A DNA stretch of 63,141 bases from DASRIA01 sp038203635 (GTDB lineage Bacteria > Actinomycetota > Thermoleophilia > Solirubrobacterales > JBBDJG01), in NCBI GenBank assembly GCA_038203635.1, contig JBBRDT010000005.1, forward strand, positions 1 to 63,141. The letters are read 5' to 3'. Every line of letters starts with the position of its first letter. Within the stretch, counting starts at the first letter, position 1. The position numbers and the translations under genes are program-made. Shown here in pieces: positions 15,042 to 23,293 of the stretch. The notes beneath the pieces are model-generated. The model was not told where the DNA came from, ran no database searches, and worked only from the letters and a program-made list of their open reading frames with translations.

Positions 15042-16082
15042 ATGGGGCACGAGCCGTCTCAATCGAACGGGCGGGTGGACGTGAGCATCCTGGTCCCGGT
15101 CCTCAACGAGGAGCGCCACATCCGCGAGAGCGTCCAGGCGATGCTCGCGCAGCGCTTCGACGGCGAGATCGAGTACCTGTTCATGGACGGGGCTTCCGAG
15201 GACCGCACCAAGGCGATCCTCGAGGAGATGGCCGCGCACGACCACCGCATCAGGGTGCTCGACAACCCGCAGCGGCGCACGACCTTCGGGCTCAACATCG
15301 GCCTCGAGAACGCCCGCGGCGACTACGTTGCGCGCATGGACGCACACACCCACTACCCGACCGAGTACGTGGCGAAGGGCGTCGAGCGGCTCGCGCGTGC
15401 GGACGGGGTCGAGTGGGTCACGGGCCCGCAGATCCCGAACGGCACCGGCAAGTGGTCGCGGCGCGTCGCGATCGCGCTGCGATCGTGGTTCGGCGCCGGG
15501 GGCTCAAGCAAGTGGGAGGCCGAGGAGGAGAAGGACATCGACACCGGCGTCTTCACCGGAGTGTGGCGGCGAGCGACGCTCGCCGAGTACGGCGGATGGG
15601 ACGACGGCTGGCCCGTGAACCAGGACTCCGAGCTGGCGGCGCGGTTCTTCGAGCGCGGCAGCCGGATCGTCTGCATGCCGGAGCTGGGCGCGCTCTACAC
15701 GCCCAGGGACTCGCTGAAGTCCCTCGGCAAGCAGTACTGGCGCTACGGCTTCTACCGCGCCAAGACGAGCCGGTATCACCCTGCGAGCATGCGCCGCTCG
15801 GCGGTCTTCCCGCCCGCGCTGGTGATCGCGCTGCTCGGCGCCGTGCTGGCGCCGCGGCCGCTGAAACAGGCCTGCCGCGCGGCGGTTCTTACGTGGGCTG
15901 CGGCAGTGATGATCGCCAGCGCGCCCACCGCACGCAGGGACGGCCCGGCCGAGGGCGCCGGGCTGGCCGCCGTGTTTGCGACGATGCACCTGTCTTGGGG
16001 AGCCGGCTTCTTGCGCGGATGCACGTCCTTCGGCCCGCCCCTGGCGGCGCTGGCGCGCATCGTGGGCCTGCGCCAGGGATAG
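15042..16082 (+). CDS. Family 2 glycosyltransferase (ExoA-like)
   Basis: The N-terminal GT-A fold begins VDVSILVPVLNEERHIRESV. The sugar-nucleotide/metal motif is probably MDAHTHYP (DxH or DxD-like). A later GGWDDGWPVNQDSELAARF carries the ED-type acceptor region. Two hydrophobic helices near the C-terminus anchor it to the membrane. It resembles succinoglycan ExoA-type transferases that extend a lipid-linked repeat unit. The next glycosyltransferase follows after 16 bases. Confidence 0.92.
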   Translation: MGHEPSQSNGRVDVSILVPVLNEERHIRESVQAMLAQRFDGEIEYLFMDGASEDRTKAILEEMAAHDHRIRVLDNPQRRTTFGLNIGLENARGDYVARMDAHTHYPTEYVAKGVERLARADGVEWVTGPQIPNGTGKWSRRVAIALRSWFGAGGSSKWEAEEEKDIDTGVFTGVWRRATLAEYGGWDDGWPVNQDSELAARFFERGSRIVCMPELGALYTPRDSLKSLGKQYWRYGFYRAKTSRYHPASMRRSAVFPPALVIALLGAVLAPRPLKQACRAAVLTWAAAVMIASAPTARRDGPAEGAGLAAVFATMHLSWGAGFLRGCTSFGPPLAALARIVGLRQG

Positions 16083-16098
16083 CAGCCGGGGCCGCGTC

Positions 16099-17250
16099 AT
16101 GCGCGTAGGCGTCTACACCGACTACAGCTACTCGTACGACGGCGAGTCGTACTACTCCGAGCGGGCGTTCTTCAGGTTCATCACACGTTTGGCAGGGATG
16201 GTCGACCGGCTCGTGCTGTTCGGGCGCCTCAACCCGCAGGGCGGCCGCTCCCACTACCGCGTCCCGGACGAGATCGACTTCGTGCCGCTGCCGTACTACG
16301 AGAGCCAGGCCGACGCCCGGGCGGCAGTGCAGGCGATGGCCCTTTCGCTGCGTGCGTACTGGCGCAACCTCGCCGAGGTCGATGTCGTCTGGCTGCTGGG
16401 CCCGCATCCGCTCGCGATCGTGTTCGCAGCGCTCGCCGCGATGCGCCGCAAGCGGGTGGTCCTCGGCGTGCGCCAGGACATGCCGGTCTACACCCGCAGC
16501 CGCCATCCCGGCAAGCGCTGGATGATGGGGGCGGCGTACGTGCTCGAGTGGACCTTCCGGCTCATGTCGCGCGTCTTTCCCGTCGTGGTCGTGGGGCCGC
16601 AGCTGGCCGCGAACTACCGGGGCGCCCGCCGCCTCCTGACGCTGTCGGTGTCACTTGTCAGCGCGGACGAGATCGTCGACCCGCACGATGCCGCACAGCG
16701 CGTGTGGAACGGCGGGGAGCTGCGCGTGCTGACCGTGAGCCGGCTGGAGGCCGAGAAGAACCCGCTGCTGCTGGCCGACGTGCTGGCGCGCCTGCGGGAG
16801 AGCGATCAGCGGTTCCGGTTGCTCGTGTGCGGCGAGGGCCCCATGGAAGGCGAGCTCAGGAAGCGGCTCGAAGACCTTGGTGTCGCCGATCACGCCGACC
16901 TGCTCGGCTATGTGCCGATCACCGACGGCCTGCTCGACGTGTATCGGTCGAGCCACGCCTTCCTGCACGTGTCTTGGACCGAGGGACTGCCGCAGACGCT
17001 GTTCGAGGCATTTGCGGCGGGGCTGCCGGTGGTCGCGACCGCAGTTGGCGGAGTGCCGGATGCCGTCGGTCAGGCCGCGCTCCTGGTCGAGCCGGGCGAC
17101 GCGGCGGCCCCCGCCGCGCAGCTCAAGCGCCTTGCCGACGATCCGGCGCTGCGCGGCCACCTGATCGAGTCCGGCGTCGAGCGGGTGCGGTCGCACACCC
17201 TCGAGGCCGAGAGCCGGCGCGTGGTGGACTTCTTGAGCGACGGCAGCTAG
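16099..17250 (+). CDS. Family 4 (GT-B) glycosyltransferase
   Basis: From the ATG at 16099 the protein has 383 residues. The C-terminal donor-binding half is typical: VLTVSRLEAEKNPLLLADVL, VCGEGPMEGELRKRLEDLG, LHVSWTEGLPQTLFEAFAAGLPVVATAVGGVPDAV. The E-x7-E motif lies in that last segment. The N-terminal half contains a hydrophobic stretch that may touch the membrane. It would add one sugar to the lipid-linked repeat unit. Translation upstream of 16099 in the same frame belongs to the end of the preceding gene. Confidence 0.9.
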   Translation: MRVGVYTDYSYSYDGESYYSERAFFRFITRLAGMVDRLVLFGRLNPQGGRSHYRVPDEIDFVPLPYYESQADARAAVQAMALSLRAYWRNLAEVDVVWLLGPHPLAIVFAALAAMRRKRVVLGVRQDMPVYTRSRHPGKRWMMGAAYVLEWTFRLMSRVFPVVVVGPQLAANYRGARRLLTLSVSLVSADEIVDPHDAAQRVWNGGELRVLTVSRLEAEKNPLLLADVLARLRESDQRFRLLVCGEGPMEGELRKRLEDLGVADHADLLGYVPITDGLLDVYRSSHAFLHVSWTEGLPQTLFEAFAAGLPVVATAVGGVPDAVGQAALLVEPGDAAAPAAQLKRLADDPALRGHLIESGVERVRSHTLEAESRRVVDFLSDGS

Positions 17251-17257
17251 CCGGCCG

Positions 17258-17310
17258 GCGAACTTTGGCTCCTGGCTTCCACCTGTCGGAAGCCAGATGA
17301 CATCGTTCGC
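17258..17310. repeat. Dispersed hairpin element A (shares CGAACTTTGGCTC core)
   Basis: CGAACTTTGGCTC (17259-17271) is followed by a nine-base stem CTGGCTTCC (17272) with GGAAGCCAG (17288). An outer GCGAAC/GTTCGC stem closes it (17258 and 17305). The core matches element B at 31478. The two differ in the inner stem by a compensatory swap (GCTTCC/GGAAGC here, CGTTCC/GGAACG there). Confidence 0.6.
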
Positions 17311-17328
17311 GGGCTCCCCAACGAAAGA

Positions 17329-17349
17329 GGGGCCCTGTCGGCCCCTTTT
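17329..17349. terminator. Bidirectional intrinsic terminator
   Basis: GGGGCC-CTGTC-GGCCCC followed by TTTT, with an A-rich GAAAGA on the other side, forms a terminator in either direction. It sits between the convergent ends of the two glycosyltransferases at 17250 and 17381. Confidence 0.8.
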
Positions 17350-17380
17350 CGATTGCCCGATTGCCGACTGAAAGGCGGCT

Positions 17381-18508
17381 TCAGCCGCCGAGCAGGCGCT
17401 CGTAGCGGTCCACCATGGCCCCGGCCCACTGGCCCAGGCCGAGGTTCTCGCGCAGCCACGCATGTCCGGCGAGGGAGTCCGCGGCGACCTGTGCCGGCTC
17501 GCGCTCCAGCAGCTTCCGGATCGCCGCCGCCATGGCTTCCGGGTCGAGCGGCGTGATCACGCATGCCGGCGCGTGCGCACCGACGGTCGCGTGCCCAGGG
17601 ATGTCGCTGACCACCGCGGCGGTTCCGCTCGAGACCGCCTCGAGCACCGAGAACGGGGTGCCCTCCGCGCGGCTCGGCGCCACGAACACGTCGGCAGCCG
17701 CGTACATCTGCTGCACCTTGTCGGTCGGTTCCAGCACCGTCAGCTCCTCGCCGAGCCCGAGCCGCTCACCGAGCGCGCGGGCGTCGTCGCCGCCGCCCAC
17801 GGTGACGCCGGCGAGGTTCGCGTCGGAGTCGCGCAGGCGCCGCAGCGCCTCCTCGAAGACGTCGCCGCCCTTGCGCATCCAGTCCCAGCCGAAGTGAACC
17901 AGGAGGGGCCGGCCCGCGGGGAGGCCGAACTCGTCACGCGCGGCGTGGCGCTGCTCGTCGGTCAGCACGGGAAAGCGGTCCACGTCAACCGCGTTGTGGA
18001 GGAACTCAACCTTCTTCCGCGGTGCGCCGGCCTTGGTGGTCGTCTCGACGAGGCCGGGGCTGACGCACAGGATCTGGTCGACGCGGCGCCCGAACACGGC
18101 GTACTTCAGGTAGTTGCGGGCGAACGCCGCCGCTCCCTTCAGATGTGGGGTGTGCACGTGCCAGATGACGCTGGTGCGGTCGCGTTTGGAGCCGGCCAGC
18201 GCGGCGGCCACGTCGAAGTGGGTGAAGTGGGTGTGCAGGAGCGCCGGCCGGTCGTCCTCTGCGAGCAGCTCGGCGACCCAGGCGGTCAGCTCCCGCCGCG
18301 AGACACCCGCGGGCGAGAAGCGGTAGGGGATGCCGTCGCCCTCGAACTCCGCGAGCCACGCGCGCTCTCGTGAGATCGGCGTGAACACCGCCTCCGGCTC
18401 CCAGCCGCGTTGCTCGGCGTTGCGCATGATCGCGCGCAGCATCGGTATGAACGATCCTGGATACGGGCCGCCGTAGCCCGCCAGATGGATCAGACGCATC
18501 TTCGTCAC
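17381..18508 (-). CDS. Family 4 (GT-B) glycosyltransferase
   Basis: The 375-residue protein starts MTKMRLIHLAGYGGPYPGSF. Its donor-binding half has LLVHFGWDWMRKGGDVFEEAL, VTVGGGDDARALGERLGLG and APSRAEGTPFSVLEAVSSGTAAVVSD, the E-x7-E region. The GTG at 18508 is chosen because an AAGGAG ribosome binding site lies six bases before it; an ATG three codons later is also possible. It follows the flippase gene by ten bases, so the two are co-transcribed. Confidence 0.9.
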   Translation of the reverse strand: MTKMRLIHLAGYGGPYPGSFIPMLRAIMRNAEQRGWEPEAVFTPISRERAWLAEFEGDGIPYRFSPAGVSRRELTAWVAELLAEDDRPALLHTHFTHFDVAAALAGSKRDRTSVIWHVHTPHLKGAAAFARNYLKYAVFGRRVDQILCVSPGLVETTTKAGAPRKKVEFLHNAVDVDRFPVLTDEQRHAARDEFGLPAGRPLLVHFGWDWMRKGGDVFEEALRRLRDSDANLAGVTVGGGDDARALGERLGLGEELTVLEPTDKVQQMYAAADVFVAPSRAEGTPFSVLEAVSSGTAAVVSDIPGHATVGAHAPACVITPLDPEAMAAAIRKLLEREPAQVAADSLAGHAWLRENLGLGQWAGAMVDRYERLLGG

Positions 18509-18518
18509 CGCTATCTCC

Positions 18519-20021
18519 TTACCCGACGCGGCGCGCAAGGGCGCGCCTGATGGACAGTAGTTCGGTGCGCTTCACCTCTCCTGTCAGCACGAGGAACACG
18601 CAATAGGTCACGATGCCGGTCGCTCCCCCGGCAAGCCAATCGAGCAGCGTCAGGTTCTCCGTGCCGAACCCGACCATCACGGCGGCCATCGCTGCGGCGG
18701 AGGTGAGCGTGCGCGCGAACGTGGCGACAACGGGACGCAGCGGCAACCCCAGCAGCTGCTTGCAGATCCAGAAGTGCGCCGGCACGTAGATCAGATACGA
18801 GGCGTCCGCGCCGATTGCGCTGCCGACGACGCCGATTTCCTTCAAGAGCACGAAGGAGACGACGAAATTGACCACCAGCGCGGCGATCGCGACCGGAATC
18901 CGGCGCCGTGCCTCGCCGAGGTAGTTGACCCCCACCGATACGAGCGGCGCGAGGCCGAACAGATAGACGAACGGCGCCATCGCCCTCAGAACATCGGCAG
19001 ACTCCTCGAAGCCGCTCCCGAGGATCACGTCCGCGATCGGGCCCGCCCATACGACGATGGGCACGACCAGCGCGGCCTGGAGGATCATCAGGTACCGGAT
19101 CCCGCCCTGGAACGCGGTCACGTTCGGTCCCGCGCCGCCGCGCGACAGCCGCGGCGAGACGCCGGCTGACAGCGCGAGGCCCGGGTAGTGGAGAAAGGCG
19201 ATCAGCTTTGCGGGCGCCTGGAACACACCGACGGCCGTGGTGCCGAGGATCGCACCGATCAGAACGACGTCGATCGTCGTGATGATCGCGAAGACGGCGT
19301 CGATGATCAGCAGCGCGCCGGCGTAGCGTGCGATCTGCTTGACGCGGTCCCTGGCATCGGCGCCCCGGATTGAAAGCGCCCTGCGGTCGACGGCGCGGGC
19401 GATCAGCACGAACGCGAACAGCGTGCCGAACAGGTAGCCGATCGCCCGCCCGAAGGCGGCACCGGTGACGCCGGCGCCGAGCAGCACCAGCCCGATGCTC
19501 GCGGATGCCTCGACCGCGCTCTCGGCCGAGATCAGGCGCAGCGTCAGCGACACCCGGCCGAGCGCCTCGAACGCCGTGCGGTAGTAGCCCACGATGCTCT
19601 GCCCGAACACCGCGATCGCCACGCCGCGCAGCGGCCAGAGCATCTCCGGCGTGTTGTAGGCGTTGGAGATCGGATCGGCGAGGGCGAACAGGATCGCGCA
19701 GAGGACGCCAGACGAGATCAGCTTCAGCTTGAGCCCGTCGCGCAGCACGTCCACGACGCGCTCGTGCTCTCCCAGGTGCTCGGCGATGAAGCGCGCGGTT
19801 GACTGGGAGATGCCGAGATCGGCGGGCAGGAAGACCAGCGATGCGACGCCGACGGCGAGCGCGAAGACCCCGTAGTCCTCCGGCCCGAGGGCCCGCACGA
19901 GGAAGATTGTGAGGATTGCCGTAAAGCTCGCGGTCGCGAGCTGCGAGGCCAGCGCGAACGCGGCGTTGCGTCTGATCGTGTCGCCCCCGTGGGGCTCCGG
20001 GGATCGACTGGCCGGACGCAT
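18519..20021 (-). CDS. Wzx-type polysaccharide flippase (MOP superfamily)
   Basis: The 500-residue protein has about 13-14 hydrophobic helices and the N-terminal family pattern NAAFALASQLATASFTAILTIFLVRALGPEDYGVFALA. A further conserved stretch is DLGISQSTARFIAEH. It would flip the undecaprenyl-linked repeat unit across the membrane before polymerisation. Transcription probably begins in the 20022-20225 region, which is shared divergently with the beta-helix gene. Confidence 0.92.
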   Translation of the reverse strand: MRPASRSPEPHGGDTIRRNAAFALASQLATASFTAILTIFLVRALGPEDYGVFALAVGVASLVFLPADLGISQSTARFIAEHLGEHERVVDVLRDGLKLKLISSGVLCAILFALADPISNAYNTPEMLWPLRGVAIAVFGQSIVGYYRTAFEALGRVSLTLRLISAESAVEASASIGLVLLGAGVTGAAFGRAIGYLFGTLFAFVLIARAVDRRALSIRGADARDRVKQIARYAGALLIIDAVFAIITTIDVVLIGAILGTTAVGVFQAPAKLIAFLHYPGLALSAGVSPRLSRGGAGPNVTAFQGGIRYLMILQAALVVPIVVWAGPIADVILGSGFEESADVLRAMAPFVYLFGLAPLVSVGVNYLGEARRRIPVAIAALVVNFVVSFVLLKEIGVVGSAIGADASYLIYVPAHFWICKQLLGLPLRPVVATFARTLTSAAAMAAVMVGFGTENLTLLDWLAGGATGIVTYCVFLVLTGEVKRTELLSIRRALARRVG

Positions 20022-20225
20022 TACTGGGTCACATCGGCGTGATCGCCCGCATCCCTGACGGGGCGGGGGAAACGTGGGCGCAGGGTACCGGGAGCCGGAC
20101 GAGCGTCTTCACACACCCGTCCACGCTCCAGCGACCGGTGCCTCAAGGCCTGCGCGCAGGCCTCCGAGTGCATAGGCAATGCCGGCGCCTGGGAGGGCGT
20201 GCAAAACAAGCCAGGGAGGGCTGAA

Positions 20226-21764
20226 ATGGCATTCGTAATCAAAGGCAGGATGCTGGCGCGCGGGTGGATGTTGCTCGCCGCGCTTGGAACGGCGACGGTC
20301 ATTGTCGCTGCCGGGGTGGCAGACAGCCCGGCGGCGAGTGCGTGTGACAGGGTCGCTGCGCCATCCGGGTCGGACTCCGCGGCGGGCAGCGCCGCTGCTC
20401 CGTACCGGACGGCCGGAAAGCTTGCCGACTCGCTGCAGCCCGGGCAGACCGGGTGCCTGCGGGCCGGGACGTACGAGCAGGACGTTGCGATCGCGCGTGG
20501 CGGCAGTGCAGGGTCGCCGATCACGCTGTCGAGCTACCCGGGCGAGCGCGCCACCGTGCGCGGGCGCTTCCGGGTGAAGGACTCGGCGAACTTCGTGACG
20601 ATCGAGGATCTCAACCTCGACGGGCGTAACCCCGCTGACACGCTCCCCAGTCCGAGCGTGTACGGGAACGATGTCGCGTTCCGCGACAACGACGTGACGA
20701 ACTACCACACGGGCATCTGTTTTCTGCTCGGGTCGAACGACTACGGCCGCGCGGAGAGAGTGACCATCGAGCGCAACCGGATCCACGACTGTGGAGTGTT
20801 GCCCGCCCAGAACCATCATCACGGGATCTACATCGAGCACGCGGACAGCACGCGCGTGGTCGACAACTGGATCTACGACAACGCCGATCGCGGTGTGCAG
20901 ATGTTCCCTGACTCTCAGGGTGCGTACATCGCCCGCAACGTGATCGACGGCAACGGGCAGGGCGTGAGCTACGCCCGCGATTCAGCGAACAACGTGGTCG
21001 AGCACAACGTTGTCTCCAACTCGGTGCTCCGCTGGAACATCGAGGACTGGGAGCTCTACGGCGGGGGGAACGTCGCGCGGTTGAACTGCGTGTGGACCAC
21101 GCGCACCGGCTCGTACGCCCGCGAGGGCGGCATCATGGTCAGCCGCGACTTCACCGCGGCGCAGAACCTGATCGTCGATCCGCAGTTCGTGAACCGGACG
21201 GAAAAGGACTTCCGCCTGGCGGCGGGCAGCCCGTGTACGGCGCTGCTGGCCGGCAGCGGAACGCCCGCGCCACCGGTTCCCGATCCGGATCCCCAACCCG
21301 GGCCGGACCCCGGACCCGGACCGGATCCCGAGCCGGTGCCGGACCCCGTGCCCGACCCGGACCCAGCACCCGACCCGGATCCAGGGCCGGCGCCACAGCC
21401 ACCGCCACTGCCGGTCCCCACGCCGGATGTGGACGAACCGCCGGTCGTCGAGATCACGGGACCGAGCACCGGTGCCTCGTTCCGGCGCGCCCTGCGGATG
21501 TCGGCCGCGGCGACGGACGACGACCGCGTCACGAGGGTCGACTTCTACGTCGACAGCAAGCTCGTGGACCGCGACACGGCCGCGCCCTACCGGGAAACCT
21601 GGCGGGTGCGCAGGCTGGGCTACGGGACCCACACGGTCACGGCGAAGGCCTACGACAGCGCCGCTCAGGTGGATGCCGATGCGGTGTCGGTGAGACGCGT
21701 ACGCGGCGGGGTGGAGGCAAAGTCGAAGGGCAGGGGAAAGCGCAAGTCCCAGCGCCGGCGCTAG
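20226..21764 (+). CDS. Secreted parallel beta-helix protein with Pro-Asp linker and Ig-like domain
   Basis: A signal-like N-terminus (GTATVIVAAGVADSPAASA) precedes a right-handed beta-helix of about 300 residues. The stacked turns read DVAFRDNDVTN, VTIERNRIHDCG, TRVVDNWIYDNADRGVQMF, AYIARNVIDGNGQGV and NNVVEHNVVSN. This fold is common in polysaccharide lyases and alginate-type epimerases. A 60-residue linker of Pro-Asp/Pro-Gly repeats leads to an Ig-like module (RVTRVDFYVDSKLV). An Arg/Lys-rich tail closes it. The ATG at 20226 is chosen for the GGGAGGG ribosome binding site just before it. Catalytic residues cannot be assigned. It is a tandem paralogue of the next gene. Confidence 0.82.
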   Translation: MAFVIKGRMLARGWMLLAALGTATVIVAAGVADSPAASACDRVAAPSGSDSAAGSAAAPYRTAGKLADSLQPGQTGCLRAGTYEQDVAIARGGSAGSPITLSSYPGERATVRGRFRVKDSANFVTIEDLNLDGRNPADTLPSPSVYGNDVAFRDNDVTNYHTGICFLLGSNDYGRAERVTIERNRIHDCGVLPAQNHHHGIYIEHADSTRVVDNWIYDNADRGVQMFPDSQGAYIARNVIDGNGQGVSYARDSANNVVEHNVVSNSVLRWNIEDWELYGGGNVARLNCVWTTRTGSYAREGGIMVSRDFTAAQNLIVDPQFVNRTEKDFRLAAGSPCTALLAGSGTPAPPVPDPDPQPGPDPGPGPDPEPVPDPVPDPDPAPDPDPGPAPQPPPLPVPTPDVDEPPVVEITGPSTGASFRRALRMSAAATDDDRVTRVDFYVDSKLVDRDTAAPYRETWRVRRLGYGTHTVTAKAYDSAAQVDADAVSVRRVRGGVEAKSKGRGKRKSQRRR

Positions 21765-21780
21765 CCGGCCGGGTCTGAGG

Positions 21781-21837
21781 CATGGCAGGCGGCGCCGCGG
21801 GTCGGATAACCGGCCCGGGCGCCGCCGCCAGGCCATG
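21781..21837. terminator. Long GC-rich hairpin after the first beta-helix gene
   Basis: CATGGC...GCCATG arms (21781-21786 and 21832-21837) enclose GGCGGCGCC/GGCGCCGCC and a CGG-ATAA-CCG tip. No T tract follows. It probably ends the upstream transcript or insulates the two paralogues. Confidence 0.5.
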
Positions 21838-21943
21838 TGCGCATGGCGACAAACCCGTGAGCAGTCCCTTGCAGCCCTCAAGGAGGTATGCGTGGGGCCG
21901 CCGATGGGTTGCCTCGCAAGCGACTTAGGGGGGAAACCCAAGG

Positions 21944-23293
21944 ATGAAGCTCAAGACGCAAATTGCGATGTACACGGGAGCGGCCGCAATCGCAGTCGCC
22001 GCCATGGGAGGGACGCAGGCCGCCGCCGTGGGATGCGACAGGGTCGCATCGCCGCTCGGCTCCGACGCGTTCCCCGGTACGACCGGGGCGCCGTTCGCGA
22101 CGGCCGAGCACCTCGCGAACTCGCTCAAGCCCGGTCAGACCGGGTGTCTGCGCGCCGGGGTCTACCAGGGCAGCGTAAGGATCACCGAGGGCGGCAGCGC
22201 GAGTGCGCCCACCCTGGTCACGAGCTATCCCGGCGAGCGCGCCACGTTGGTCGGACGCGTCGAGGTGACCGACGACGCCAACAACGTCGTGGTCCAGGGG
22301 CTGGACCTGAACGGGCGCAACGGCGACAAGCTGCCGAGCCCCAGCGTCTACGGGGACGGCGTAGTGTTTCGCGACAACGACGTCACGAACGACCACACGA
22401 CGATCTGCTTCATCCTCGGAAGCGAGTCGTTCGGCCGCGCACGCGGGACCGTGATCGAGCGCAACCGCATCCACAACTGCGGCGAGATGCCTCCGACGAA
22501 CCACCACCACGGGATCTACGTGGAGGCCTCCGACAATGCGCGGATCACCGAGAACTGGATCTACGACAACGCGGACCGGGGCGTGCAGCTGTTCCCCGAC
22601 GCGCAGGGCACCTACGTGGCCCGCAACGTGATCGACGGCAACGGGCAGGGCGTGATCTTCACCCGCACTTCCGCCAACAACGTCGTCGAGAACAACGTCA
22701 TCTCCAATCCTGCCGTCCGCTACAACATCGAGGACTGGGAGCTGAGCGGCGGCGGCAACGTCGCGCGGCACAACTGTCTCTGGAGCGACCGTCACCAGGG
22801 CGCCGGGCTGCAGCCGGGCCTCGCCGTGTCGGTGACCGACAACCTCGTGATCAAGCCGGGCTTCGTGAACCGGGAGGCCAAGGACTTTAGCCTGCTGCCG
22901 GGCTCACCCTGCACCAACTTCGCGACGGGGCTACGGCCTCAGCAGGCAAAGAAGAAGCGTTCCCGGCCGGTGCGGCTGCGCGCCGTGACCCGGGCCGTCT
23001 GGCCCGGCGGCCGCCTGCGTCTGCGGGCGAAGGTCAAGTCGGCGAGCGCGCGGGCGTCAGCCTCTAAGAAGGCGGTGCTGAAGGTCCGTGTCGGCAAGCG
23101 CTGGCGCCGCGTGGCGACCATGCGCCTGCGCGGAGTGCCGTACATCGCAAGGCCGCAGCTGGGCAAGATCGGGCGCGCAGGCCGCGGGTTCGGCATGACG
23201 CGAGTGCGACGCCACTCCGGGCGGCTCAGCCTGCGGGCGGTTGTGCCGGGCGTGGGGCGTTCGAACGTGTTGCGGGTGCGGATCGGCAGCTAA
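21944..23293 (+). CDS. Secreted parallel beta-helix protein (paralogue of preceding gene)
   Basis: The 449-residue protein repeats the preceding gene's plan: signal peptide, then CDRVASPLGSDAFPGTTGAP, and beta-helix turns ENWIYDNADRGVQLFPDAQ and YVARNVIDGNGQGVIF that are nearly identical between the two. It lacks the Pro-Asp linker and Ig-like module. Instead it ends in a basic beta-rich domain of about 110 residues (LKVRVGKRWRRVATMRLRG). A GGGGGG-rich ribosome binding site lies before the ATG. The stop is directly abutted by the stop of the convergent gene. Confidence 0.82.
   Translation: MKLKTQIAMYTGAAAIAVAAMGGTQAAAVGCDRVASPLGSDAFPGTTGAPFATAEHLANSLKPGQTGCLRAGVYQGSVRITEGGSASAPTLVTSYPGERATLVGRVEVTDDANNVVVQGLDLNGRNGDKLPSPSVYGDGVVFRDNDVTNDHTTICFILGSESFGRARGTVIERNRIHNCGEMPPTNHHHGIYVEASDNARITENWIYDNADRGVQLFPDAQGTYVARNVIDGNGQGVIFTRTSANNVVENNVISNPAVRYNIEDWELSGGGNVARHNCLWSDRHQGAGLQPGLAVSVTDNLVIKPGFVNREAKDFSLLPGSPCTNFATGLRPQQAKKKRSRPVRLRAVTRAVWPGGRLRLRAKVKSASARASASKKAVLKVRVGKRWRRVATMRLRGVPYIARPQLGKIGRAGRGFGMTRVRRHSGRLSLRAVVPGVGRSNVLRVRIGS

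Noticed and set aside
20100..20225. Possible cyclic-di-GMP (GEMM-like) riboswitch before the beta-helix gene
   Set aside because: Short GGCAA and GGGAGGGC-type strings are present, but the spacing and stems of the known class do not fit.
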